In this document: positions 37,340 through 46,085 of the stretch, one piece after another
Position numbering within the stretch: the stretch's first letter is position 1
How the letters are laid out: the number at the start of each line of letters is the position of its first letter
Assembly: GCF_013177455.1 (NCBI RefSeq)
Contig: NZ_CP053660.1
Coordinates: 2,232,001 to 2,296,000, forward strand
Reading direction: 5' to 3'
Source: Nocardioides marmotae
GTDB taxonomy: Bacteria > Actinomycetota > Actinomycetes > Propionibacteriales > Nocardioidaceae
DNA length: 64,000 nucleotides
The notes under the pieces: generated by a model
Seen by the model: the letters and a program-made list of their open reading frames with translations, nothing else
Told to the model about the DNA's origin: nothing
Databases searched by the model: none
Translations under genes and position numbers: made by a program

Positions 37340-38044
37340 CTAGAGCGTTCGGGTGTTTCGCATTGTTCGGGACCTCAGCTCCGCGATCCATTTGGGCGGC
37401 GAGTTCTTCTTGATCATTTCCCTGTCACACCGTTCGGGAGCTACGGCGAGTAGCGCACCGGAAAAGATCGCGTGCGACATACCGGCATCGGCTAACTGGG
37501 GCAAGTAGTACTTGGCTGCGCTCTTCCCGGACGGATGGGACCACCCGCCGTACAGCTGATCGACCATGCTCTGGAAGATCTCGAGCTGTTGTGGCGTTCG
37601 CTCGTCGGGGGTCGGGCGCTTGGTGCGCAGGTCCAGCGCCCCTAGCGCCATAGCCCAGCCCTTGAGAGGGAACGCCGGGTGCTCGGTAACCGCGATGCTG
37701 GATCCGTCGGCGCAGTCCATACCCCCGGCGACTTCTTTGGCGTAGCCGTTCGGGACCAGCGTGGCTCCCCTCGCTCCACCCCCTCGGTTGGTGACGATCT
37801 GTGCGCTGCGCGCGAACTGTGCGATCGCTCCCTGCCCTTCCTTGTAGTGATGCGCGTGGGAGGGGACCCGCAGGACAAGGGTGGTGTTGTCCGCCTTGGC
37901 TCGATGTAACACCCACGCGACGGCGAGCTGGTCGCGCCGGCGAAGCCAGTCGATCTCGGCTTCGCGGTCCGCCTCCCCGCTGTCGACTCCGGCGTAGTCA
38001 GCGTGTGGCGCCCAGGCAACGGCTTGAAACTCTTGCTCGCTCAT
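37340..38044 (-). CDS. Hypothetical protein, 234 residues
   Basis: No family recognised. The protein has an acidic N-terminus, a basic KYYLPQLADAG-type middle and a basic C-terminal tail (RSRTMRNTRTL). NTTLVLRVPSHAHHYKEGQG and FARSAQIVTNRGGGARGATL suggest alternating strands and helices of a compact soluble domain, with no membrane span or signal. The ATG at 38044 follows weak context. It is the only leftward gene between two rightward ones, and its GC content is below that of chromosomal genes. Confidence 0.55.
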   Translation of the reverse strand: MSEQEFQAVAWAPHADYAGVDSGEADREAEIDWLRRRDQLAVAWVLHRAKADNTTLVLRVPSHAHHYKEGQGAIAQFARSAQIVTNRGGGARGATLVPNGYAKEVAGGMDCADGSSIAVTEHPAFPLKGWAMALGALDLRTKRPTPDERTPQQLEIFQSMVDQLYGGWSHPSGKSAAKYYLPQLADAGMSHAIFSGALLAVAPERCDREMIKKNSPPKWIAELRSRTMRNTRTL

Positions 38045-38167
38045 GCACAGAGGCTAGGGAGGTGCACCGACTTTCATTCGAATCGCGTGTCCGAACTGTC
38101 CACACAATCGCGGTCCCGCTCGAGTTCGAACTCCGACTCTGCCGCCGTCAGGGTGTGGGCGACCTGA

Positions 38168-38182
38168 GTCTTTCCGCCGCGA
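38168..38182 (+). repeat. Dispersed 15-bp motif, copy 3
   Basis: GTCTTTCCGCCGCGA, exact. A longer 32-bp match (38161-38192) agrees with 40335-40366 at 30 of 32 positions. Confidence 0.65.
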
Positions 38183-38298
38183 GCCGGACGCCCGGGTGTG
38201 CTGATCAGCGGCCGTTGCGGGTGTCGACGCGATGGGGGTCCGTGGGCGCGCGGACGGCCGCGCTCACGAACGCTCGATCTCCCGAGCATGCTGGTGCG

Positions 38299-39147
38299 GT
38301 GACTATCCACGCCCTTGCTGCGGGGCCGCGCCATTCGCTGGGACTGCGGATCGATGGGACCGTCGCCTCGGCCGGGGCGGGGGCAGCGGGAGAGTCTCGC
38401 ACCTTCGATTGGGCAGAGGTGGTGGCGGTGGCGGCTGGGAACGTGCACGCGGCGTCCAACACCGGGCGGTCGCACAGCGTGGGGTTGCTCGCGGGCGGCA
38501 CCGTGACCGCGGTGGGCTGGAACGGGAACGGTCAGTGCGATGTGGCCGATTGGTGCGAGATCACCGCTGTCGCCGCAGGCTGGCGCTGGACGCTCGGGCT
38601 GCGGGCGGGCGGCACCGTCGTCGCTGCGGGACGTCGCGACGAAGGCGCATGCGATGTCGGTTCGTGGCGTCAGATCGTTGCGCTCGCCTGCGGGGACTGG
38701 CACTCGGTGGGCGTGCGCAGCGATGGGACCGTCGTGGCCAGCGGGAACGACCGCCGCGGGCAGTGCAGGCTCGAAGCTTGGCGTGACGTCGTCGCTGTCG
38801 CGGCGGGTTCGGTCCACACCGTCGCGCTCACCACGACCGGAACCGTCCTCGCGGCAGGATCGAAGTCGGCAGGTGCTTGCGAGGTAGATCAGTAGTCAGA
38901 CGTCGTGGCCGTGGCCGCCGGCAGCCAGCACACGGTGGCCGTGACCTCGTCCGGCCGGGCGATGGCCGTGGGCAACAACGACGCGGGTCAGTGCGATGTC
39001 TCGACCTGGCGAGAGATCGTCGAGGTCGCTGCTGGCGCCAACCACACATTGGGGCTGCGAGCCGATGGCCAGGTAGTCGCTACCGGCGACAACGAGTACG
39101 GCCAGAGCAACGTCAGCAACTGGACCGCCATCGGGCGTCCTGCCTGA
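38299..39147 (+). pseudogene. RCC1-repeat seven-bladed protein with amber stop
   Basis: Seven repeats of about 38 residues (AVAAGxxHTxGLxxDGTVVA, then xGxNxxGQCxVxxW) run in one frame from GTG 38299 to 39147, enough for a complete RCC1-type propeller. The fifth repeat is interrupted by TAG at 38893-38895, exactly where every other repeat has Trp, so a single G-to-A change from TGG explains it. The reading frame continues intact after the stop. The product would be 198 residues without readthrough. Function unknown. Repeat 2 carries a short insertion. Confidence 0.8.
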
Positions 39148-39221
39148 CGCTGGCGAACTGCTGTCCATCGGAGCATCACGGTCTCCGCACCTGCTGCTGC
39201 TCATGCGTCCACGCTGGCTGC

Positions 39222-39236
39222 GTCCTTCCCCCGCGT
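39222..39236 (+). repeat. Dispersed 15-bp motif, weak copy 4
   Basis: GTCCTTCCCCCGCGT, 12 of 15 matches. Located between the RCC1 gene and the YihY gene. Confidence 0.35.
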
Positions 39237-39346
39237 GTCGGCCTGAGTCTGCCAGGCGATGAGAGATCGATCGCCGTGAGTGCGGCGCCTCCGCCCGTAC
39301 TCATGGCGGTGGCACCTGGGCATCGACACCCACGCAACCGGAGCGA

Positions 39347-40330
39347 ATGATGAGTCCGGTGACGCAAAGCGTGGACGATCCCACGGGCGGCGGGACGGAG
39401 GATGCTCTCGCCCCCTCCCAGTTGTCGGTCCGGAGCTGGCGACAACTGCTGGGGCGAGCCGCGAAGCATGTGGTGAAGGCCCGTCTTCCCTTCCTCAGCG
39501 CCGGGGTCGCGTTCTTCGCAGTCTTGTCGGTCGCGCCCGTGCTGGTGACCGCCCTCTCGGTCTACGGCGTCCTCAATACGCCCGCTCAGGCGATGAGTCA
39601 GCTCGCTCGTGGGGCGGAGGTGCTGCCGCCGCAGGTCGAACTGCTCGTCACCGACCAGCTGACCAGCATCACCACTGCCTCGACGGAGGTGCTGACGGTG
39701 CGCGGACTGGCCGGGCTCGCGCTGGCGCTCTGGACCGCCACGACCGCGATGGTGGCTCTCATCGATGCGTTGACCGTGGCCTACCACGAGACAGAGACGA
39801 GAAGTTTTCTGCGACGGACGTTCCTCGGCCTGCTGTTCGTCCTCAGCGGGGCGCTCCTGCTGGGCGCGGTGATCGCCGTTGCCGGCATGATCTCCCGGAC
39901 CATCGAGGACTCTCCCAGCTACGTACGCGGGGTGGCGGCGATCGCGGCCTGGCCGATGCTGGCAGTTGTGATGGTCACGATGCTTGCTGTCCTCTACCGG
40001 TTCGCCCCGGACCGCAAGAGCCCCCAATGGCGATGGACGACGTGGGGAGCGATCGGTGCCACCGTGCTGTGGGCAGCCACCTCCGCTGCGCTGTTCACGT
40101 ACGTGCAGAACCTCGGCACCTATGGGACCACCTACGGCTCGCTCGCCGGTGTAGCGATCAGCATGTTCTGGCTGTGGGTCACCATCCTGCTCATCGTGTT
40201 CGGAGCGGCTGTCAACGGTGAGTCGGAAAGGCAGACCGGGTACGACTCAACCACCGGTCCTGAGCGCCCGCCGGGCCAACGCAGAGCGGTGGTCGCCGAC
40301 AGCACGCCGTCCCACCTCAACGAGCCCTGA
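39347..40330 (+). CDS. YihY/BrkB family inner-membrane protein
   Basis: A 327-residue protein with about six transmembrane segments. VVKARLPFLSAGVAFFAVLSVAPVLVTAL and the C-terminal YVQNLGTYGTTYGSLAGVAI motif are diagnostic of the YihY/virulence factor BrkB family. Members were once thought to be RNase BN, which is incorrect, and their function remains unclear. ATG at 39347 or 39350. Downstream a repeat and an IS3 remnant follow. Confidence 0.85.
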   Translation: MMSPVTQSVDDPTGGGTEDALAPSQLSVRSWRQLLGRAAKHVVKARLPFLSAGVAFFAVLSVAPVLVTALSVYGVLNTPAQAMSQLARGAEVLPPQVELLVTDQLTSITTASTEVLTVRGLAGLALALWTATTAMVALIDALTVAYHETETRSFLRRTFLGLLFVLSGALLLGAVIAVAGMISRTIEDSPSYVRGVAAIAAWPMLAVVMVTMLAVLYRFAPDRKSPQWRWTTWGAIGATVLWAATSAALFTYVQNLGTYGTTYGSLAGVAISMFWLWVTILLIVFGAAVNGESERQTGYDSTTGPERPPGQRRAVVADSTPSHLNEP

Positions 40331-40341
40331 GCTCGACCTGC

Positions 40342-40356
40342 GTCTATCCGCCGCGA
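40342..40356 (+). repeat. Dispersed 15-bp motif, copy 5
   Basis: GTCTATCCGCCGCGA, 14 of 15 matches, in the 32-bp block 40335-40366 that resembles 38161-38192. It ends where the IS3 transposase homology begins. Confidence 0.65.
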
Positions 40357-40366
40357 GCCGGACGCC

Positions 40367-40757
40367 GTGGTGTTGAACGACTCCGCGAGCGCGTTGTCGG
40401 CCGAGGAGCCCACGGCGCCCATCGATTGGGTCACGCCGAGGTCGGCGCAGAGCTTGGCGTACGCCTTCGAGCAGTAGACCGACCCGTGGGCGCTGTGAAA
40501 ATCGCGCCCGCCAGGGTGCCGCGGGTCGCAGCAGCGGCGTTGAGGGCATCCTCGACGAGCTCGGTGCGCATGTGGTCCGCGATCGCCCAGCCGGCGAGTC
40601 GACGTGAGTAGCAGTCGATCACGGTGGCCAGGTACAGGTTGGTGCCGTCGGCGAGGGGGAGGTAGGTGATGTCGCCGACGTAGCGCTGGTTGGGCGCCTG
40701 GGTGGTGAAGTCGCGCTTGAGCAGATCCGGGACCTTCTGATCGGCCGACAGGGTCGC
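40367..40757 (-). mobile_element. IS3-family transposase remnant (orfB part)
   Basis: On the minus strand the sequence reads DQKVPDLLKRDFTTQAPNQR, YVGDITYLPLADGTNLYLAT, VIDCYSRRLAGWAIADHM, the integrase-core part of an IS3 OrfB. A one-base deletion near 40497 shifts it into HSAHGSVYCSKAYAKLC, then DLGVTQSMGAVGSSADNALA. The 5' part of orfB, orfA and inverted ends are missing, and the gene stops at the 15-bp motif block. It cannot be functional and marks past transposition. Confidence 0.85.
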
Positions 40758-40763
40758 TCCTGC

Positions 40764-41444
40764 TCAGAGTCCCGGCTGCCCGCTGGCCGGTGGACGTGCG
40801 TTGGCCCCCGGGTAGGCCGGCAGGGGTTGCGGCCCCGCGGTCAGGAGGTGGTGGTGCTGCCAAGCCCAGTACACGAGCTGCCCAGCGGCCACCGAGCCGA
40901 GCGAACCGAGCGCGAGGTCGCCCAGCGTGTCGGCGTACCGGTCGACGATGCCGGAGGTGCTGAGGAAGGCGTAGTACTCGGCGATCTCCCAGGCGAGCGC
41001 TGCGGTCACCCCGAAGGCGAGGGAGCGCTCGAGCACCTGTGCACGCGTCGACCGCGGCGGGAGAGTGAAGAGGATGAACGCCGCGGTCAGCACGCCAGTG
41101 TTGACGAAGTGCATCAGGTCGTCGAACCGTCGGACGGTGTCGTAGAGATTCATCCGGTTGCCCAGCGTGTCCGTGAAGCAGGTGAGGGTCACCATCACGT
41201 CCACGAGCCACGGGAACGTCACCCGGCGGCGCCAGCGCAGGAACCACGCGGCGGGGATGATGAACGCCGCCAGTGGATAGCCGACCGCCCGCGCGGTGGC
41301 GCCCTTGCCCTCGAGGTGGCCGAGCTCGGGGTACCGGAGCGCAGTCATCAGCAGGAGCAGGAGCATCACCTTGGCCGCCACGTCGAGGACAATGACGAGC
41401 CCCCGAACGGGAGGGCGGGCCGGGATCACGGTGAGTTCGCTCAC
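40764..41444 (-). CDS. DUF2238/YjdF-like integral membrane protein
   Basis: A 226-residue (GTG start) membrane protein with about six helices. RRFDDLMHFVNTGVLTAAFI, ALAWEIAEYYAF and DRYADTLGDLALGSLGS are the conserved polar motifs of the YjdF/DUF2238 family (unknown function, possibly metal-linked). A start at ATG 41468 is also possible. Neither has a ribosome binding site, and the GTG could be a leaderless start. It begins right after the IS3 fragment. Confidence 0.75.
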   Translation of the reverse strand: MSELTVIPARPPVRGLVIVLDVAAKVMLLLLLMTALRYPELGHLEGKGATARAVGYPLAAFIIPAAWFLRWRRRVTFPWLVDVMVTLTCFTDTLGNRMNLYDTVRRFDDLMHFVNTGVLTAAFILFTLPPRSTRAQVLERSLAFGVTAALAWEIAEYYAFLSTSGIVDRYADTLGDLALGSLGSVAAGQLVYWAWQHHHLLTAGPQPLPAYPGANARPPASGQPGL

Positions 41445-41591
41445 ACAGCCGACGCTAGCCGTCGTCATCGAGGAGCAGCACGGCGCCGATCTGCATCGGC
41501 ACCGATCTGCGGTCCGTGGCGATACTGGTCAGATCGTTCGTCCAAAGCCGCGCATCGGTCGAACAGTCGGCCACGCCCCTGCCGTGTTGGC

Positions 41592-41993
41592 CTAGCCTGC
41601 GAACGTTGCGAAGGTCCAATGGTTGCCGTCGGGGTCAGCCACCGTGAAGTCGCGCGACGGATAGTCGGTCTGGTCGACGATCTCGCGCACGACTCTCGCG
41701 TCCAGTGAAGTTGCGCGAGCCAACACCGCGTCTGGATCTGCGGTCACCACGTGCAGCGAGGCGGTCCCCGGCCGGCACGGTGTGGGTCGCTCACCGGTGC
41801 TCGAGAGCAGGATCCGCCCACCCTCGGGCCAGTCGAGCTGGCAGTGGTGAATGGCATCCACACGCTCACCGGGAATCAGAAGGTCTTCGGCGAACCCGAG
41901 TTGGAGCAGCCAACCGCGAAGGGCCTGGGCGTCATCGCTGACGAGGCTCGCCCAGACGCTGTGCTGCCGCACCCTACTGACCCGGACGGTCAT
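41592..41993 (-). CDS. VOC (glyoxalase/bleomycin-resistance) family protein
   Basis: A 133-residue vicinal-oxygen-chelate fold protein: two beta-alpha-beta-beta-beta units, the second ending in FTVADPDGNHWTFATF with the family C-terminal motif and Glu/His positions for a metal. Small single VOC proteins bind antibiotics or catalyse isomerisations, and the ligand is unknown. ATG at 41993 has no strong ribosome binding site. Confidence 0.8.
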   Translation of the reverse strand: MTVRVSRVRQHSVWASLVSDDAQALRGWLLQLGFAEDLLIPGERVDAIHHCQLDWPEGGRILLSSTGERPTPCRPGTASLHVVTADPDAVLARATSLDARVVREIVDQTDYPSRDFTVADPDGNHWTFATFAG

Positions 41994-42065
41994 GATTGCC
42001 AGCGTACGTCTCCCGCGATCACGGCAATGTCGCGCGGTGCCGCGAGTCGAGTGGTTCCGAGGTGC

Positions 42066-42080
42066 GTCGCTCCGCCGCCA
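42066..42080 (+). repeat. Dispersed 15-bp motif, weak copy 6
   Basis: GTCGCTCCGCCGCCA, 12 of 15 matches. The flank GAGGTGCGTC is identical to that of copy 1. Located between the VOC gene and the superinfection-immunity-like gene. Confidence 0.4.
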
Positions 42081-42143
42081 CAGCCGCCGATCGACTGACG
42101 TGCTGATGTCGGTGGCCGATCGCCCCGCCGAGCGAGGATGAGG

Positions 42144-42377
42144 TCAGTAGCGCACGATCGGCTTGTGGGAGCCGAAGGCCATCACGAGGGCGACGATCCA
42201 GAGGATCACCGTCCAGCCACCCAGCAGGTTGATCCAGAAGATCGTCCAGTGGTTCGACTTGCCGCGCAGGGCCGCAACGGCCCACGGCAGCATGTAGCCG
42301 CCGGTCAGCAGGGCCACGACGACGGCGACGAACGCGCTGACCGGGCGATCACGTTGGTCGGTCAGGTAGTTGCTCAC
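42144..42377 (-). CDS. Superinfection-immunity-type membrane protein
   Basis: A 77-residue protein with two transmembrane helices: VSAFVAVVVALLTGGYMLPW, a polar loop (ALRGKSNHWTIFWINLLGGW) and TVILWIVALVMAFGS. The pattern is that of the superinfection immunity family related to T4 Imm, whose members can block phage DNA entry. The family is widespread in bacteria and the immune role is unproven for most. Divergent from the DUF998 gene, with a 99-bp shared promoter region. Confidence 0.75.
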   Translation of the reverse strand: MSNYLTDQRDRPVSAFVAVVVALLTGGYMLPWAVAALRGKSNHWTIFWINLLGGWTVILWIVALVMAFGSHKPIVRY

Positions 42378-42476
42378 GCCGCCAGCCTACGAGGTGTCCC
42401 GAGTCGATCCGCGGCTGCGTACCGGGCCTTTTCGACTGGACGCAGCTGCGTCTCCAGCACGGTCTACGGTGACCGG

Positions 42477-43157
42477 ATGCGCCTGGCCCGACGACGTACG
42501 CCGTGGGGGTCACCGGGCTCGGGGCGGGCTGCGCGCTGGGGAGCGCTGGCGCTGCTCGTGCGACCGGCCTACATCGCGACCGAGCTCGTCGTCGCGGCGG
42601 CCACGAGGGGCGGCTACAGCTTCCTGGCCGACTCGGTCAGCCGACTCGGCGAGGTCGGTTGCTCGGCGGCGTACTGCTCCCCGCGTCACGAGATCATGAA
42701 CGGCTCCTTCATGGGCTTCGGGGCGTTGCTGGCCGGCGGTGCGGTGCTGCTCTCGCGGTCCCTGGGGCCGTGGGTCACGGGGCTGCTCGTGGTCTCCGGG
42801 CTGAGCTCGGTCGCCACGGGCCTGGCGCCTCTCGACCAGGACGCCACCCTGCATGCGATCGCCGCGACACCGCTGTTCGTGGCACAACCGGTCGCGCTGA
42901 TCCTCCTCGGTGCGCGGATGCGGAAGGACCGGCCGCGTCTGGCCGGAACGCTCGTGGCGACGGGGGTCGTGACCGGCGCGGCAGCCGTGTCGTTCGTGCT
43001 CGCCGCCGACGGCCCCGCAGCGGGTGCCCTCGAACGCCTCGCCCTGTGGCCGGTGCTGGTGGGGCTGGCCGCTTTCGGGTGGACCCGGCTCGCTGCCGAT
43101 GGTCGCACGGAGCCGGCGCCGGCGACGGGCGAGAGCCGCACCCTGGCGCCCGGGTAG
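42477..43157 (+). CDS. DUF998 family membrane protein
   Basis: A 226-residue membrane protein with six predicted helices. FLADSVSRLGEVGC, then APRHEIMNGSFMGFGALLA-like ordering, match the DUF998 family of unknown function. Ends 53 bp before the tRNA-Gly gene. Confidence 0.7.
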   Translation: MRLARRRTPWGSPGSGRAARWGALALLVRPAYIATELVVAAATRGGYSFLADSVSRLGEVGCSAAYCSPRHEIMNGSFMGFGALLAGGAVLLSRSLGPWVTGLLVVSGLSSVATGLAPLDQDATLHAIAATPLFVAQPVALILLGARMRKDRPRLAGTLVATGVVTGAAAVSFVLAADGPAAGALERLALWPVLVGLAAFGWTRLAADGRTEPAPATGESRTLAPG

Positions 43158-43210
43158 CCCTGGCGGTGGTCCATACTTCCGACGTGTCGGCCTCGTCAGA
43201 GACCGGCTCC

Positions 43211-43284
43211 GCGGACGTGGTGTAGTTGCAGCACGCTTCCCTTCCAGGGAAGGGGTCGAGGTTCAAATCCTCGCGTCCGCTCCA
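43211..43284 (+). tRNA. tRNA-Gly (anticodon UCC), CCA encoded
   Basis: The acceptor stem GCGGACG pairs with CGTCCGC, then discriminator T and genome-encoded CCA. The anticodon stem CTTCC/GGAAG encloses the loop CTTCCAG with anticodon TCC at 43245-43247, and the T arm GAGGTTCAAATCCTC is normal. The gene is 71 nt plus CCA. Its 3' side adjoins a duplicated segment, a common integration neighbourhood. Confidence 0.95.
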
Positions 43285-43290
43285 TGCTTC

Positions 43291-43391
43291 GAAGCCGCCT
43301 CGGGCTCGCGTCCCCGCGACCGCGGACGCCGTACCCTCTCGCTGTGGTCGGCGCGGACGTGTCGACGCGCGTGCGTGTCCACCTCCCGCTC
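43291..43391 (+). repeat. 101-bp direct repeat, left copy
   Basis: Matches 46086-46186 without gaps at about 90 of 101 positions. It begins 6 bp past the tRNA CCA end and contains the possible leaderless start GTGGTCGGCGCGGAC with a TACCCT box upstream (VVGADxSxRVxxHLPL in both copies). The copies flank the M28 peptidase gene. Confidence 0.9.
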
Positions 43392-43526
43392 GGCCGCTTC
43401 AGCCACGCCGGCGCGACCGTTCCCAGCTTCAGCCGGGAGTGGGGTGACGACTACTTCAGCCGGACCGCCACCCCCGCGCTGCGGGTGCCGGACTTCAACA
43501 TGTCGAGCGTGTCGCAGGCGCTGTGA
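43392..43526 (+). pseudogene. 3' fragment of a tldE-like gene
   Basis: The last 44 residues of TldE (FSHAGATVPSFSREWGDD, YFSRTATPALRVPDFNMSS, VSQAL, stop) are present and match the complete tldE at 53703-55094 at 41 of 44 residues, with silent differences at many third positions. The rest of the gene is absent and fused to the repeat copy. It is too diverged to be a recent copy of the local tldE and could come from another strain or an old duplication. Confidence 0.85.
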
Positions 43527-43605
43527 TGGCGCCGCGACCGGCCTACTGCGCCCGCCGCCGCGCCCTCGCCAGGTCGTCACCGGCCAGCTCGAAGACGCGG
43601 GCCAT

Positions 43606-45873
43606 CTACGCGAGCCTGCGGTTGAGCTCCCGGTAGAGGTGCGCGAGCTTGGCCCGGATCGAGGCGATCTCCTCGGCGTACGCCGTCGGGGCGGTCAGCC
43701 CGGCCGCCACCTTCGCGCTGATCGAGTGGTACTCCTTCCACAGGTCGACGTACGGCGCGAGGTGCGCCTGAGCGCCCCACTGCAGCCGGTCGAAGTCATG
43801 GTCGTGACGCGCCAGCTCGGATGCGTAGGCCTCGTAGGCGAACAGCCGGCCCGCGTCCGTCAGCCCCGTACGGCGCACGTAGGTCTCGTTGGCCAGTCCG
43901 GGGTCGCCCGCCTCCAGCGCGTCGAGCGCCAGCTGCAGGCGCGTGGCGTCGCGCTGCACCTGCTCGTGGGGAAAGACGTACTGGTCGAAGACGTCGAGGG
44001 CCACGAGCCTGCGCAGGATCATCCGCTCGGCCCTCATCATGGCGTCGCCCACATCGCGCTGGTGGGCGACCTTGCCCCGGGCCAGGCGGGCGTCGAGGCG
44101 CTCGGCGGCGGACCGGAACCGGGCGACGGCCTCCTGCAGTGCGCTGACGAGCGGCTGGTCCACGCCGGGGAGCTCGGCGAGGCCGACCTCGGGCTCGGGG
44201 TGGTAGTCGATGCGTGCCTCGGCCTCGGTGGCCCGCGCCACGAAGTCGAGGATGGGCAGCGTCGACCGGTCGTGCTCCACCCAGATGTCGTTGACGACCT
44301 CGACGTTCATGCGCAGGTAGTCGAAGTCGACGTTCTCGATGAGGTCGAAGTTCGTGTGGTAGTTGTGCGTGAGGTACTCGGTGCCGACCGTGTTGAAGTA
44401 GATGCTGGGGATTCCCGCGGCAGCCAGCGTGAAGTGGTCGGCGTTCGCCCAGATGACGTTCTGCGAGAGCGTGCCGTACGGCGTCCGCGCGGGGTCGGCC
44501 TCCAGCTTCTCGACGGCCTGGGCCAGGAGCTCGCCGTGGGTGCGGATCAGCAGCCGCTCCCCCGGGTCGCCGGTGCCGAGCAGCTCGAAGTCCAGCGACA
44601 GGATCGCCTTGCGTCCCCAGTCCGGACGTTGGTGCGTCACGGCGTACCAGGCACCGATCAGCCACTCGTAGTAGGCGTCGGTGTAGCCGTACTCCTCGTT
44701 GGTGCTGGCGAGGAAGAGCAGCGTCCGCCGGGGCTTGAAGCCTGACTCCTTGATCGCCTTCACGGTGCCGAGCATCGCGGCGATCGCGGTCGCGTCGTCG
44801 GCGGCGCCTCGGAACCAGGCGTCGTGGTGGCCGGTGAAGATGATGAACTCGTCCGCGCGGTCGGTGCCGGGGACCGCCCCGAGCACGTTGTAGCCCACCC
44901 CTCCCTCGGCTGCGCGGGTGAGCTCGACGTCGGACCTCAGGCGGACCCGCGTGGTGCCGGCGGCGATCCGGGCGATGAGGTCGTTGGCGGCGTTGCGGGT
45001 GACGAAGACGAAGGGCACCCAGTCGTCGTCGTAGGTGCCGTCGAAGCTGAGCAGGCCGTCGTCGCGCTTGTTGTAGTAGGCCCCCTCCGCGGTGCGACCG
45101 GTGTAGAAGATGACTGCCAGCGCGCCCTCCAGCGTCGCCTGGTGACCGTGCCGGTTGACCCAGTGGTCGCCGAAGGCCCAGTCGACGAGCACGATCTTGC
45201 CGGTGGCGTCGATCCCCTCGTAGTCGGCCGCCTGGCCGGCACCGACGTCGATGACCTCGGCGGTGATCCCGCCGGCGGGCGTGCCGGGGACGCCTCCCCA
45301 CGAGCTCGCCTCGAACCTCGGTCCGCCGCCCGCCACCGTGACCGAGGCGCCGCGGAAGACCCACCGGTCGATCGGGACCGGCAGCTGGGCAACCTTGCGC
45401 ATGCCGAGGCGGCGCATCTCCCGCTCGATGTAGTCGGCCGCCTCGAGGTTGGCGGGCGAACCGCCGGGCCGCCAGCCGTCCGCGGTGTCTCCGAAGCGGG
45501 TGATCCGCTGGGTGACCCGACGCATGTACCCGGTGTCGAGCGCCTCGTTCAGGGTGGTGACGTCCCCCCGCCACGGCTTGGCGGCCTGCGGCGCCGCAGC
45601 TGCCGACCCCGCCGGCCCAGCCCCGACCACTCCGGCCGCCACGCCGGCCGCCCCTGCCGCCAGCGCGCGCCGTCGCGTGAGGCTGGCCGCGACATGTCGG
45701 TTCATCGCCTCGGTGACGGGGGCCGGCTCTCCGAGGTCAGCCGGGTCCGGAGCGTCGGCACCGTGTCCCAGGACGAGGCTCAGGTCGGCGATGTCCTGCA
45801 GCGCCCACCACCGCCCCGTGTCAGCTGGTCCGAGAGGGTTCGTCGGGCTGGGGTGGGGCTCGCGTTCGGGCAT
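43606..45873 (-). CDS. Tat-exported M28 family peptidase with PA domain
   Basis: A 755-residue protein. A twin-arginine signal (SLTRRRALAAGAAGVAAGVV) lies unusually deep, about 65 residues in, so a shorter start is possible. A PA-like domain precedes the M28 peptidase core: TGHHDAWFRGAADDATAIAA supplies metal ligands, STNEEYGYTDAYYEW the catalytic Glu pair and THNYHTNFDL a histidine ligand. It is a probable zinc aminopeptidase or carboxypeptidase acting outside the cell. The gene is bracketed by 101-bp direct repeats. Confidence 0.8.
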   Translation of the reverse strand: MPEREPHPSPTNPLGPADTGRWWALQDIADLSLVLGHGADAPDPADLGEPAPVTEAMNRHVAASLTRRRALAAGAAGVAAGVVGAGPAGSAAAAPQAAKPWRGDVTTLNEALDTGYMRRVTQRITRFGDTADGWRPGGSPANLEAADYIEREMRRLGMRKVAQLPVPIDRWVFRGASVTVAGGGPRFEASSWGGVPGTPAGGITAEVIDVGAGQAADYEGIDATGKIVLVDWAFGDHWVNRHGHQATLEGALAVIFYTGRTAEGAYYNKRDDGLLSFDGTYDDDWVPFVFVTRNAANDLIARIAAGTTRVRLRSDVELTRAAEGGVGYNVLGAVPGTDRADEFIIFTGHHDAWFRGAADDATAIAAMLGTVKAIKESGFKPRRTLLFLASTNEEYGYTDAYYEWLIGAWYAVTHQRPDWGRKAILSLDFELLGTGDPGERLLIRTHGELLAQAVEKLEADPARTPYGTLSQNVIWANADHFTLAAAGIPSIYFNTVGTEYLTHNYHTNFDLIENVDFDYLRMNVEVVNDIWVEHDRSTLPILDFVARATEAEARIDYHPEPEVGLAELPGVDQPLVSALQEAVARFRSAAERLDARLARGKVAHQRDVGDAMMRAERMILRRLVALDVFDQYVFPHEQVQRDATRLQLALDALEAGDPGLANETYVRRTGLTDAGRLFAYEAYASELARHDHDFDRLQWGAQAHLAPYVDLWKEYHSISAKVAAGLTAPTAYAEEIASIRAKLAHLYRELNRRLA

Positions 45874-46085
45874 GGTGGCCTCTTGTTTCCGCTGGCCGCC
45901 GGAGGGTTCCGGCGATTCCCCAGGGGGTGCTTGCCAACGTAGGACTGCCCGGTCTCCCCGGTCAACGGATCGCGGGGGGCACCCCGCGGACCACCACCCA
46001 CGAGCTCGGCGACGTGCGCGGGCACCGCGGCACCGTGCCGGCCAGCAGGATCAGCCGGGAACGCCGCCGGGTATCGGTGCGTCCG

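Noticed and set aside
36008..42080. Intergenic motifs as integron attC sites
   Set aside because: No RYYYAAC/GTTRRRY core pairs, no attC-like folding seen, no integron integrase, and genes lie in both orientations.
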